From assembly GCA_023459055.1 (NCBI GenBank), contig JAEWVR010000020.1:1-64000 (forward strand): a DNA stretch of 64,000 nucleotides, written 5' to 3'. This DNA is from Fibrobacterota bacterium (GTDB lineage Bacteria > Fibrobacterota > Chitinivibrionia > Chitinivibrionales > Chitinispirillaceae). Below, one piece after another: positions 25,360 to 39,200 of this stretch; positions within the stretch are counted from its first letter, which is position 1; every line of letters begins with the position of its first letter. A program made the translations under genes and the position numbers. The notes under the pieces are model-generated. The model made no database searches, was not told where the DNA came from, and saw only the letters and a program-made list of their open reading frames with translations.

Positions 25360-27003
25360 GTGATGGAATCATCTGAAACAGTTAGCTTTGATATCCTTTT
25401 TGTTGGTGCAGGGCCTGCTACGCTTTCTTGTGTGTACAAATTAATGCAGCTGTCAGAAGAGTATAATCAAAGTAATAAAAATGGGAAAAAAATCAATCTT
25501 GAAAATAGGATTTGTATTATTGAGAAAGGTAGTTCAGTTGGTTCCCATACTTTGTCAGGGGCATTAGTTGAAGAATCTGAATTGTGCCAACTGTTGGGAG
25601 TATCCGTTGAATTACTACCATTTGTAATTGGTAGAATAAAACAAGATAATGTCTGTTTTTTAACATCAAAAAAAAGCATTAGAGTCCCATTTTCTCCGCC
25701 GAGTATGAAAAATAAAAATAATTTTGTAATCTCAATATCGAAATTTTGCAAATACATTAGTGAAATACTTGAGAAAAATGGCATTCCTATAATCTGTGGT
25801 GAATCTGCAGATGATTTAATTCTGAAAGATAAAAGAGTTTGTGGTATAAAGACTTTTAAGAAGCATGTTGAAAATAATTTAGAAGATGAAAATGGGCTGA
25901 CAATAGAATCTATGGTAACTGTTCTAGGTGAAGGAAGTAATGGCTATTTGACTGAACGCTTACTGCAAGACATAGACTTGACAAGCAAAATCCCGAGAAC
26001 TTATGAGTTGGGTATTAAAGAATTATATGAACGAGTCGATCCTCTGTCATACGATGGGAATGACCATTGTTATCACACCATTGGATATCCCTTAATTCAA
26101 TCCGGAGATAGCGGAGGTGGTTTTATATATTCGACAAGTAAATATGTTACAATTGGTCTGGCAGCTCATTTACATACTAAAAATAATGACTTTAATTTGC
26201 ATAAACATCTGCAGAGTTATAAAGAGCATCCGCTTGTAAAGAATGAATTGAAAGGCACAAGGTTGGTTGAGTATGGTGCCAAGACAATGCCGTGCGGAAG
26301 TTTTAGTGCTCATAATAAATTTGTTACTGATGGTGCTCTACTTATTGGAGATTGTGCAGGTTTGGTTGATACAATGCGATTAAAGGGCGTCGGAAATGCG
26401 ATTGGCTCTGGAGTAATTGCGGCAAAGGCACTTTTTAACGCGTTAGTTGAAGAAAATTATTCAAAAGATGTGCTGCAAAGTTATGAAAATGATTTGATAA
26501 AAAGTAACTTTTTTAAGAGATTTAAAAATGCTGATGGATTTTCTCAAGCGATTTCCTCAACAATGCCATTCCCTGCTTTACCATTAGTAGGTCTTCAAGC
26601 AATACTGGGTGGTAAACTAATACATAAGCTTGTTAAAACAGTACCTGATTACAAGCGTATCCGGAAAATAGCAACTAACAATAAGGTAGATGAATGTTGG
26701 CATAGTAGTAATCATTTTGAAAAGGAGAAATCTGTATATTATTCAAATCTAATACATACATGTTTAATAAAAAAACATATTAGTATTAAAGACTATGGCA
26801 AGTGTGAAAAATGTCGATTATTGTATGGTGCTCCTTGTCGCAGCTTCTGTCCAGCTGGTGTTTATTTACTTGAGAATAACAAGATTTCGGTATCCTCTGA
26901 TAATTGTATTCATTGCAGAACATGCAGTTTGAAATGCCCATTTCTTAATGTAAATTGGGAAATTCCAAGTGGGGGAGTAGGTCCACGTTATCTCAATATG
27001 TAA
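25360..27003 (+). CDS. ETF:ubiquinone oxidoreductase-like flavoprotein
   Basis: A 547-residue FAD enzyme of the ETF-QO/FixC family. It has the N-terminal dinucleotide fold (FDILFVGAGPATLSCVY), the middle segments GGGFIYSTSKYVTIGLAAH and GDCAGLVDTMRLKGVGNAI, and a C-terminal ferredoxin-like end (SDNCIHCRTCSLKCP) finishing WEIPSGGVGPRYLNM, as in ETF-QO. These enzymes pass electrons from electron-transfer flavoprotein to quinone, so here it may serve acyl-thioester dehydrogenation or another redox tailoring step; this is inference. An extra Cys cluster (CEKCRLLYGAPCRSFC) lies just before the usual one. Start is GTG at 25360 or the next codon, ATG at 25363; GGAG lies 8-11 bases upstream. Confidence 0.85.
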   Translation: MMESSETVSFDILFVGAGPATLSCVYKLMQLSEEYNQSNKNGKKINLENRICIIEKGSSVGSHTLSGALVEESELCQLLGVSVELLPFVIGRIKQDNVCFLTSKKSIRVPFSPPSMKNKNNFVISISKFCKYISEILEKNGIPIICGESADDLILKDKRVCGIKTFKKHVENNLEDENGLTIESMVTVLGEGSNGYLTERLLQDIDLTSKIPRTYELGIKELYERVDPLSYDGNDHCYHTIGYPLIQSGDSGGGFIYSTSKYVTIGLAAHLHTKNNDFNLHKHLQSYKEHPLVKNELKGTRLVEYGAKTMPCGSFSAHNKFVTDGALLIGDCAGLVDTMRLKGVGNAIGSGVIAAKALFNALVEENYSKDVLQSYENDLIKSNFFKRFKNADGFSQAISSTMPFPALPLVGLQAILGGKLIHKLVKTVPDYKRIRKIATNNKVDECWHSSNHFEKEKSVYYSNLIHTCLIKKHISIKDYGKCEKCRLLYGAPCRSFCPAGVYLLENNKISVSSDNCIHCRTCSLKCPFLNVNWEIPSGGVGPRYLNM

Positions 27004-27295
27004 ACAATGGTTCATTGGTCAATGTTGGGTTTAAGATAGATAATTAAACGATTTATCTTTAGTAAATTAACTGCGCATTTTCGTAAATAAAAACAAATAA
27101 TCAAACCAGCTAAATACAATCCTCTATAAAAAAATCTTAAGGATTTTATACAATATGAAGTTCAATCTTAATGAAATTCATTACTTGATTGAACTACGTA
27201 AATATTGTTTAAGTAAATTGCTTATATATGCAGGTAATATTTGATTGCCGGATTTTCTCAGAGTAGATCTCATTTATACAATTTAAGGAATTAAA

Positions 27296-30200
27296 ATGGT
27301 TGATCAAGAACAGTTAAAAATATTAACAGTGTCATATTTGAAAAACATTATTTCTGATGTTTCAAAGACAGTAATTGATGATAGTATGTTGCTGATGCCA
27401 TTCCAGGAAATTGGTTTGGATTCATTCCGGATCTTGCAAATAATAAAAAGATTGGAAGATGATTTTAGTACACTTCCTAAGACTCTATTGTTTGAAAATT
27501 TTAATATTAATGACTTGTCAAACTACTTTCTTAAAAAGTATCAAAATGTACTTGAAAATAAATTCGCAGATTTTCTTAATGAAGAAAACTATTCTATCAC
27601 AACGACAGTTAAATCGACACAAAAGGAAAATTCGGTAGAAAAATTATGTGTTCCTGAAGTACGGGATGATATAAAAGGTATTCAAACAAATAAGTCAATA
27701 TTAATTTCAGAAAAGGATGCGCTTAATCATCATGAATTATCGGTTTTATTAAAAGACTTGTTTCTCAAATACAAGAACGAAGGGTCTGTCTCAAGAGGCA
27801 CAAGAAATATTGCTCCGAATCTTTTTATAGGTACTGAAAAGCGAGGCTACTTTAATTACTGTCGCAGTAAAAATATAATTTTGGTTTATGCATATACAGG
27901 TCCTGACGATTACATGCCAATAATTGCAAAAGAACTGCACCAATATTGTATTGAAAACAATTTCGAACTTAATATCTTTTCTGTAAATCAAATTAGTTCT
28001 GTTGGCGAAGTTCCCTTTTCTGCAACACCTTTTGGGGCCGTACAGAGAATTACAAATTTAAAGAAATTTTCTCTTCAAGGTAATAAAATGCGTCGTTTGC
28101 GTTACCAAGTGTCAAAGTTTGAAGGTACTGGCAAATGTAGAACTGAAGAGTATAAATGCGGAACAAATAAAAAAATAGATCAGAATATCGCTCAAATAAT
28201 TGATAAGTGGTGTGAAGTTAGGACAATGGTTAATCCTCTGATCTACATAGTTAAAAATGAAATATTGGAAGGTATATTAAGTCCAGAACATCGCATTTTC
28301 CTTACGTATCTAGATGATATTTTACAAAATGTTATTTTAATTACTAAAATGAGTTCTAAAGATAATGGCTATTTGATGGATCTTGAATTCTATCCAAAAG
28401 AAATGCCATTGGGAGGATTAGAATTCGCGATTTGTAATATAATTGAAATACTTGCATCCGAAGGGTGTGATCTTTTAAGTCTCGGCGGAACATATGGTGT
28501 TAAACTCGCGCCATCTGCAAATGCAGATCGTGAAGTAGACAAGATTTTAGATACTTTACGAGAACAAAATATATTCAACGATGAAGGCAATTTACAATTC
28601 AAAAACAAATTTCGTCCAGAGAATACCGCTATTTACTTATGTCGGCCAGTTGAGAACAGCAATCCAAATAATGTAACAGATATTATAATGATGATTGCTG
28701 ATCCTACGAAAATGCAAACATCAGAGAAAGAACATCAGATTGTACCAAAGGATGTAGTGTGTAATATTGAATCTGTGGAAAAAAATATAATGTTTGAAAG
28801 AACCCAGAGTAATAATAGTATTACTGAGAATGGTACATCCAGGTTTGTACTTGAAGGAGAGGAACGCTCGGTAATATTATCTGATTATGGTTACAACCCA
28901 TTAAATATTCCAAATAGTCAGGTCGAATACGATTTAAAGACGGACTCATGGGCACAATTGGAAATGCCTTATATTGATAAACAGAAGAATTTACTATATG
29001 GAAAACTCGCACAACCAGTAAATTTAGATGAAAGCCTAAGAAACATATTCCCTTTTGATCATTTCATTTTGACCACATCTGGTCGTACAGCTGAACACAT
29101 CCTCTTCAAAGCGATAGAGAAGAAAGGTACGATATTACAGAATTTACTTTTTCCTACCACAATTTTTAATCAGATCGATAATGGTTTTACTCCAATCGAA
29201 ATACAATGTCCAGAAACATTTAATCAAACTACAGATGAATACTTTAAAAGCAACTTAGATATAGAGTTATTGAAAAAAAATATTGAAATTAATGCAAACT
29301 CAATTGCATTTGTATGCGTAGAAGTCAGTAACAATGCTGCAGGTGGCTATCCAGTATCTCTTGAGCACATTAAGAGTGTAAAAGATTTACTTACGCGATA
29401 CTCCATTCCTTTGCTTATTGATGCAACTAGAATCGTTGAGAATGCAAGACAATTAATTGAAAGTAATAAGAAATTTACTGATAAATCAACATGGGATATT
29501 GTACGAGAAATTGCTTCAAGTGCGGATATATTAATCTCTAGTTTGACAAAAGACTTTTGTGTAGATAAGGGTGGTTTAATTGCTTTAAATGATTCTGTCC
29601 TGTATACTAAATTACAGGATCTTGTCGCGAATGAAGGCTTAGGTCTTGATATAATTAATAAGAAACTAATTGCTCACTCATTAAGTAATCGGAACCATAT
29701 TGAGACAAGAATTATAAAAAGAATGGAAAATGTTAAAACAATCTGGAGGGCATTGAAAAACTATAGCATTCCAGTGCAAAATTTTCCAGGTGGACATTGT
29801 ATTCTAATAGATGTAAAACAGATTCATGAATTTAATAATTTTAAATACCCGGTTGCATCATTTGTTGCATGGATATTTCTTAATACTGGAATTCGGTCTT
29901 CAGCACATAATGTTGGAATGCAGAAAAATACATCATTAAATAATATGGTCCGTTTATCAATTCCTGTTGGTATAGCTGAAGATCAAATCAAAGAAGTTAT
30001 AGATAGATTAGTTTCACTATTTGAAAAGAAACAGAATATTCCTGAAATAATACTAGAAAGCAGCGATTCAGGAACATTTGGAGATGTGCACGTCAAATAT
30101 ATACTGAAGGAATTCCATAATGTTTCAAAGAAGTTAGTAAGCAAAAATGTATTGAATAGTTCTTCTGAGCCGAAGACCTTTAATTTAACACAGGGAGTCG

Positions 30201-33200
30201 AATCCAATAACATCACATTCATACCTAATAGTATAAATAATGTCAAATTAACTGGTTCTGCAGAGAATTACATTAGTTCCAACACCACTCTGTCAAATGA
30301 TATTGCAATAATAGGAATGGCTGGTAGATATCCCAAATCAAAAAACTTGAATGAATTATGGGAGAATCTGATTCAAGGCAAAGATTGTATAGAGTCTATA
30401 ACAGAATCTCGTTTAGCTCAACGATTAAAAACTAAATTCACAGAAAAATACAGAGGTGGATTTATTGATGATGTGGATAAATTTGATTCATTATTTTTTA
30501 ACATTTCTCCCAGAGAGGCAGAAATACTTGATCCTCAGGAAAGACTCTTTCTTGAAGTTGCTTGGGAAACGATAGAAGATGCTGGATACTATCCTGAAAT
30601 TTTATCACGAGAAAATGAAACAAGAAATATCGGCGTATTTGTTGGAGCTGTATGGGCTTTATATCAGATGGTTGGTTTAGAGGAGAAACTTGCAGGGAAT
30701 AATGTGAGTCCTAATTCTTTTCTCTGGAGTATTGCCAATCGTGTTTCATACTGGATGAATTTTTCTGGACCTAGCTTGACTATCGATACTGCATGCTCTT
30801 CCAGTCTGACTGCGATATATCTTGCTTGTGAGTCTATTATCAAAGGGGAATGTTATGCTGCCATTGCAGGTGGTGTCAATCTAGATTTACATCAAAGTAA
30901 ATTTGAAATTGATAAATTTTCTGGTGCGTTGTCAAAAGATGGTCTGTGTCGTACCTTTGGGAAAGGTGCAAACGGCTATGTTGCAGGCGAGGGTGTCGGA
31001 GCACTTTTTCTAAAACGTCTGGATCATGCTCTGAAGGATGGTGATAATATTCACGGCGTGATAAAAAGTGCCGTGGTTAATCATGGCGGGCGAACTAGTG
31101 GATATACAGTACCTAATCCTCATGCTCAAAGCAAATTGATTAAAACAGCTTTAGAAAGAGCAAATATTGATGCCAGATCAATTGGTTATATTGAAGCTCA
31201 TGGTACAGGAACAGAACTGGGTGATCCAATTGAAATTTCAGGGCTTACAAATGCATTCGGAGATTACGGTGTTGATAAACAGTGTTGTCCAATCGGTTCA
31301 GTTAAGACCAACATTGGTCATTTAGAAGCAGCTGCAGGAGTTGTAGCTGTTCAAAAAGTTCTTTTGCAAATGAGGAATCGTCAATTAGTACCCTCACTGC
31401 ATTCTGCCGAATTAAATGAATTCATAGATTTTAAAAATTCACCATTTTATGTTGAGCAGAATGTTGAAGAATGGAAATCAAAGGAAATCGACGGAATAAG
31501 ATATCCGCTTCGAGCCGGAGTTAGCTCTTTTGGCGCTGGTGGCTCCAATGCACATATTTTAATTGAGCATTATGATTATTCGTCAACAAGTTCAAATGTT
31601 AATCCTTCTAATGAGCAGATTTTTCCACTTTCTGCTAGAAATGAAGATCAACTGCGCGAAACAGCGATTCGCTTATGCAAGTTTATTCAATATGAACTTA
31701 ACAGAAAAGAAAACTCATTTCAACAAAGTATCGAAGATATTGGGCATACTCTACGAATAGGTAGAAAGTCTTTTGATTATCGTTTGGTTATTATTGCGAG
31801 GACTAAGGAAGAACTAGTTGAAAGACTCACATGTTTTATTGATGGTAAAAAAGATGACCATATTTTTATTGGTAATGTAAAGAATTCTGAGAACATTTTT
31901 CGGCTGCTGAATAGAAAAGAAAAAGAAGATTTTGTAAATATTTTGTCTCATAGTGGTGATAAACGTAAAGTTTCACAACTATGGATTGAGGGATTACTGA
32001 CTGATTGGCAAGGTTTTAATGTTGATGGTAAAGGAAAAAGAATATCCTTACCAACATACCCCTTTGCGAATAAACGTCATTGGATTGCAGAAAAATCTAA
32101 AACGGTATCACATTCACTGCAATCGTCAGTAAGTTTACATCCTCTTCTTGATTCTAATTTGTCTACTTTCGAACGTCAAATTTTCAAAAAGACTTTTATT
32201 CATGACCAATTTTTTATATATGATCATCTTGTATCTGAAATTCCAACACTCCCAGGTGTTGCATATCTGGATTTCGCTCGGAAAGCTGGTGAGCTTGCAG
32301 TCGGAAAAAAGGTGCAAAAAATCAGGAACGTCTTATGGGTTAGTCCAATCACTGTTGTCCAATCTGTTCCAATAGAAGTATTTATTGAACTAAAACCTAG
32401 TGGCGCATCTGTCATGTTCGAGGTGTTCAGCGAAAAAGAGAAGGGTAAAAAGCAACTACATGCACAAGGTAAACTGATATTTGAAAATACTGCCGATTCA
32501 GAACCAGAATACATTGATATCCGAGCGGTTAAGGCTAGGTGTTCCAAAGAAATTGATGGTAAAGGAGCTTATCCGCTCTTTAGGTCGTTTGGATTAAATT
32601 TGGGACCTAGCTTCCAGGTTCTGCAAAAAGTATATAAAAATGATGAAGAAACTCTGGGTGTGCTCCAAATACCTGATATTCGCAAAGATGATTTTTCGGA
32701 GTTTTTGCTTCATCCTTCAATTTTGGACGGTTCTTTACAGGCTGGTATGGCCGCGCAGCTTGGAGAAAAGGCCGATGAAATGTTTGTACCCTATTCAATT
32801 GGAGAAGTAGATATTAAGTATCCTCTCCAAACTATCTGTTATAGCTATGTCAAAGAAATTAAAGATCCAAATTCAAAGGTATCCAAAGCAAATGTCCTAA
32901 TTCTTGATGAAGATGGGAAAATTCTTGTTAAAATCCTTGATTCAATTGGCATTCCACTTCTTAACGTTCATGAGAAACCTTCAAATAATATAAATGTTCA
33001 GAACAAATTAGTACCACCTGATAATGGAGATGAATTTAAAGAACTATATTATTCTTATGTTTGGGAACGTGATCCAATCGATACAAACAAAATTCTGCGA
33101 GAAACCTCAAGTGCTTTTATTCTGTTTGATTTGGATGAGGAACTCAGAAATTGTTATTTACAAAGGCAAATAAAAAACAAGGCGCTACATTCTCCAATCC

Positions 33201-36200
33201 TGATTCTGCCAGGTGATAAATTTCAGATTGTAGATGAAAATACTTTTCGAATAAATCCTGAAAATAAAAATGATTATTTGATGCTATTTAACTCATTGCA
33301 ACAAAAATCATTACACATTGGAATGATCTGTTTTGGATGGTCAAAGGGTCCCATTGCTAATTTTGAAGAATTTCTTCCAAAGACATTAGTCTATGGTGTT
33401 TACTCATTGCTTTATCTTTGTCAAACATTAATTGAGAAGAAGCTTGATGATAATGTTGAGATCTTGTATTTCTTTACAAGATCGAACAATTATATTCAAC
33501 CTCACAACGAAGCTATAAACGGTTTTGCGAAATCCCTACAAATTGAGAATCCTAAAATTCTATGCAAAACAATAGAGATTGTAACTCAAGGTTGTAATCA
33601 GAGTGATATTCTTGATGCTATTCTAGCTGAGTACAATTTCGATTCTCAGAATGCGATGACAGTTCGATATGAGGGTAATGAACGTTATATACGCAAACTT
33701 GTAAAAACTGAATTAGCAAAAAAAGGTGATTATTTAGAAAATGAAAAATCGGTATTCAAAGAAAATGGCGTTTATCTAATAACAGGAGGAGTTGGTGGAC
33801 TTGGTTTAATATTTGCCGAATTTTTAGCCAAAGAATGTAATGCTAAGCTGCTTCTGACTGGACGGTCACCAATTTCAGCAGAACGAAAAGGCTCTTTAGA
33901 AAATCTTGAAAAAATGGGCGCAGAAGTTCTTTATGTTCCTGCAGATGTATCAAAGTTTGAAGACGTTCTAAAAGTTGTTAATGAATGTAAGTCACGTTTT
34001 GGTAAATTAAATGGAATAATTCATAGTGCTGGTGTATTGCGAGATTCCTTTTTGAGAAATAAGACTATTGAGGAAATGGCCGCAGTATTGGCACCTAAAC
34101 TCTTTGGAACTATGCATCTTGATGAAATCACAAAAGATATTGATCTGGATTTCTTTGTTACATTTTCTTCACTTGCGGCTGTCGGCGGAAATGCAGGACA
34201 GTGCGATTATTCGTATGCAAATCATTTCATGGATTCTTTTGCCTTTAGACGCGATCAATTAAAGAATAATGCTCAAAGATCAGGAAAAACAATTAGCCTC
34301 AATTGGTCACTATGGGCTGATGGGGGAATGAAGCTTGATGAACAGACAAAACTTTTATTTAAAAAGAATCTTGAAATCAAGCCATTAAGCATAGAAACTG
34401 GTATAAAAGCATTTAAAAAAGGGCTTGAATATTTCAATTGTCAATTGGCAGTACTTGAGGGTGTACAGGAAAAAATTGAACTTGCTTGGGGCTTAAGAAA
34501 AAAAATAACATCTGAACCAGTTATTTCAGAAATATCTAAATCCACTTCAAATGCAAACAATAGTACTCAAAAAGATGATGCAAAGATCATTGAGAAGATA
34601 CAGTGTGAGCTGATAAATATTGTGATTAAGCTTCTTAAAGTTGATGAAGAAGATATTACTTTAGACAAAATGTTATTGGATCTTGGATTTGATTCTATAG
34701 GATTAACAACATATGCTAATTCGATAAACGAAATATATAATGTTGAGATTACACCGGTACATTTTTTTGAGCATCCGTCAATTGAAGCTGTTTCTAAATA
34801 CCTCTATAAAGAATATAAAAATGAAGTTCTGAAAGTTTATAACATTTCAGATGATCATATTGTACGCGCAGATATTACATCTAATGATTTACATTCTGCA
34901 ACGCATAATGTAAATATCGAAAGTAATCAGAAAACTGAAATTAGATTTAATAAGGGATGGAATTCAGACCTACTAGAGCAGTCTGTAAATACTCCAGTTT
35001 CGGGAAAATATTCCCCTGACTGTCGTTTTATTGATATGCCAATTGCAATTGTAGGAATGAGTGGGGTTATGCCCCAATCTGATGATATGGAAGAATTTTG
35101 GGATAATTTGCAAAATGCCAAAAACATGGTCACATTGATCCCTGAAGATCGTTGGAAGTGGGAAGATTACGATGGGGATCCAACAAAGGAGAAAAATAAA
35201 ACTAACTCAAAATGGGGTGGTTTTATGAGAACCGTGGATAAGTTTGATCCGCTTTTCTTTGGTATTTCGCCTCGAGAAGCTGAAATGATGGATCCTCAGC
35301 AACGAATCTTTTTGGAAACAGTGTGGAAGACGATAGAGGATTCTGGCCAAAAAGTATCTGATCTTGCAGGAACAAAGACTGGATTGTTTGTTGGGGTTGC
35401 AACTCGTGATTATACTGATTTGATGAACTTACAAAAGGCAGAGCTTGATGGTTACAGTGCATCTGGTAATTCCCACTCTGTATTAGTTAACAGAATATCT
35501 TTTCTCCTCAATTTGCGAGGACCCAGTGCACCATTAGATACTGCTTGTTCAAGTTCGCTGGTTGCTCTTCATCGAGCTGTTGAATCTATCCATAGTGGCA
35601 GTTGTGAAATGGCCATAGTTGGAGGAGTACAGGTAATGCTAACCCCTGCAGCTCATATTTCTTTTGGAATGGCAGGAATGTTGAGTAACGATGGAAAATG
35701 CAAAACTTTTGATAAACATGCAAATGGCTATGTAAGGGGTGAAGGTTCCGGGGCAATTTATCTGAAACCATTGGCGATGGCTGAAGCAGATGGAAATCAT
35801 ATTTATGCAGTAATTAAAGCAACGGCGGAGAATCATGGTGGTCGAGTCACAACTCTTACTGCACCGAATCCGAACGCTCAATCTGAATTGTTAATTGAAG
35901 CATATGAAAAAGCCCAAATTGATCCAACATCTATCGGCTATATTGAGTGTCATGGGACAGGAACCAGTTTAGGTGATCCAATCGAGATTCAGGCTTTGAA
36001 GAAGTCATTTTCTGAATTATATACAAAGCACGGTAAAATAGTTTCCGAGCCTCATATTGGTTTAAGTTCTGTAAAAACTAATATCGGTCATTTAGAAACA
36101 GCTGCAGGAATTGCAGGGATACTCAAGGTATTATTGGCACTTAAACATAAGCAGATCCCAGCATTACTTCATTTTCAGGAGCTAAATCCATATATAAATC

Positions 36201-39200
36201 TCAAGGATAGTCCATTTTATATTGTTAATAAAACAAAAGATTGGAATCCGATCAAAGATAAAGATGGAAAGGAACTCCCACGCAGAGCTGGCGTGAGTTC
36301 TTTTGGCTTTGGTGGGGCTAATGCCCATATCATCTTAGAAGAGTATAATTCTAATAAAAATCTACCAATGTTAAAAAATGAGGGGCCTTATATTGTCGTT
36401 CTTTCTGCGAAAAATGAAGGTCGTCTTAAAGCTTACGCAGAATCTCTCCTGACACACTTAATGAAATATGAAATCGAACTTGCTGACTTAGCGTACACTT
36501 TGCAAGTTGGACGAGATGAAATGAATGAACGATTAGCATTGCTAGTAAAAGATATTGATTCGTTAAAGCAAAAATTATCTACGTTTATTGAAAATAAAAA
36601 AGATGAGAATACCTTTTATAATAATACAAGAAATAAGACAAAAAAATCTCAAGGTGTAGCTGGTGATGAAAATAAAGAAATTTTAATTCAAACAATTATA
36701 GAAAATAAAAATTATATAAAATTAGCTGAAGAATGGGTTCGGGGAACCGAAGTTAATTGGAAGTTATTGTACAAAACAGGAACTCCTAAACGTCTTTCTC
36801 TTCCTACATACCCGTTTGCGAAAGAAAGGTATTGGTTCTCAGTACCTGATGACAGTAATCAAATGCAAATTGAAAATAGTTCAATTCGAGCATCTGTACT
36901 TCATTCTTTAGTGCATCAGAATACATCTACATTTAAGGAACAAAGTTTTACTTCGAACTTCACAGGAAATGAAAATTTCATAGCAGATTATATTGTTGAG
37001 AATAGAAAATTATTCCCTTGGTTTACACAAGTTGAGATGGCAATGGTCGCAGCAAAGTTGTCTGGTGAATCGCAAGTTCGGTGCATTAAAAATGTCTCGT
37101 GGTTAAACCCAATTTGCTTTGATACATCAAAAGAAATACATGTATCAATAATTCCAAAACAAAATGAGATAGATTTTGCTATTTTGATAAACAAAAAAGA
37201 TCGGTCAAGTACCAATTGTTCTGGTACATTGACTTGTTCAGCTTTAATTTCAGAACCTGAAGCATTTAATGTTGGAGGAATTGAAAAGCGTTTTACTCAT
37301 GTGCTTTCTCAAACAGAGATCTATTCTTATTTACGTAATACTGGATTGATTTTAGGAAAAAGTTATCAATTAGTAAAAGAATTATATTCAAATGAAACAG
37401 AATCATTTTCATTATTGCAAATACCTGAAGAGTTGAAAAATAAATCTGATCAATTTGGTATTTACCAAGTTTTAATAGAAACAGTATTTCATGCGTCTAT
37501 GGCTTGTATTGCAAAAGGTAATCAAATTGAATCACCTGTTGGTATACCTGCCTCTTTGGAACAAATACAGTTTCTACATCCATTAAATGATGTCCATTTT
37601 GCATATACGAAATGGAATGTGAATAAATCTCTTGATGTAAGCAATATTACTAAGTTAAACATTCAACTTCTAGACAAAAGTGGAAAAGTCCTTTTACAAG
37701 TAACTAATTTGTTGATAAAACCATTTTGTGAATATCTATTAGAGCCTGCTGCTGGAGCTGGTGAATACGAACCAGAAATAGGTACAATGTATTATCGAAG
37801 TATTTGGACTAAACAGGAAATAATCACTAATAGTAAGAATGATTTGTCAAGTTCTAATTTTTTGGTATTTGATCAATCAGATGATTTCCAAAATGATTTA
37901 GAACAATATCTCAAAACAAATCAGCAGAACAAATTTCATATATGTGTGGTTAAGGTTGGTGAAAGATTTCGAGATTTAGGTAAGCATAATTTTGAAATAA
38001 ATCCAGAGAAATTTGAAGATTACCAAGAATTGGTCGAGTGTCTAAGAAAACAAAATCTGTTGCCGGAAAATATTATTCATAATTGGTCTGATGAAGCGTT
38101 TGATACTAAACAAAAAACAATTAATAGCATCATGGAAAAAGGTGTGTTTTCACTCCTCTTTTTAAATCAAGCTTTATTACAATTATCAAAAGAGCAAGAT
38201 AAAACATCTACTAAAATGAAGAGGATAAAGTTTCTTTATTTATATTCAAGTAATAAGAATAACATACAGCCTCATCATGCTGCTATAAGTAGTTTTGTAA
38301 AGAGTGCAGCTCTTGAGAGTTCTACGATTATGTATAAATGTTTAGAATTACAGTCTGTTGATGCATTTACGAAGAAAAATAATTTGGAAATTCTTAATTG
38401 TGTTTTCTCAGAACTGCAAGAAGATAGTACTTCCAGTATAGAAATTCGATACCAATCTGGTGTACGTTATGTAAAAAGACTAGAAGAAATTCAATTACCT
38501 TCTTCAGGATTGCACAATCTAAGGGATAAAGGTGTTTACATAATAACTGGAGGACTTGGTGGTCTTGGGTTGATCTTTAGTAGATACTTGGCTCAACAAA
38601 CGAAGGCAAGATTAGTTTTAACAGGACGTTCGCGCCTCAGTGATGAAATGAAAGAAAAGATAAAGGTGCTTGAATCTTTGGGTTCTGAGGTTATGTATTA
38701 TGAAGCAGATATCTCCAGGTATGATGATGCTGTGCATTTGATTGCAGCTGTAAAAGAAAGATTTGAGAAAATAAATGGTATAATTCATAGCGCTGGAGTA
38801 TTGAGGGATTCTGTAATTCAAAAGAAAACTGTAGAAGAGATGAATGCGGTTTTTGCTGCAAAAGTTTTTGGGACGATCAATTTGGACGAAGCTACCAAAG
38901 ATGAAAAAATGGATTTCTTTGTCATGTTTTCTTCCTTAACTGCAATTACAGGAAATGCAGGGCAGAGTGATTACGCATATGCAAATAATTTCTTGAATCA
39001 TTATGCAGAGATGCGAAACCAATTAACACGTGATAACAAACGGACAGGAAATACAATCTCTTTCAATTGGCCTCTATGGAAAGATGGTGGAATGCACATT
39101 GATAAGCAAATGGAAGATTTCCTCCTAAAGACAAAAGGTATTCGGGTACTGAAATCTGATACGGGATTAGATGCTTTTGTGAAAGGGATTGAGACCAACG

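Noticed and set aside
27713..28660. A GNAT loading domain of the decarboxylating type at the PKS start
   Set aside because: It stands after the ACP and before a PLP domain, and its best pattern is the DUF2156-like end, not the loading GNAT block; the position fits DUF-SH better. Not excluded without alignment.
28853..30055. An aminotransferase domain as in other hybrid PKSs
   Set aside because: The sequence blocks follow tryptophanase/beta-eliminating lyase (DATR, SxxKD, GGH), not class III or class I/II aminotransferase motifs.
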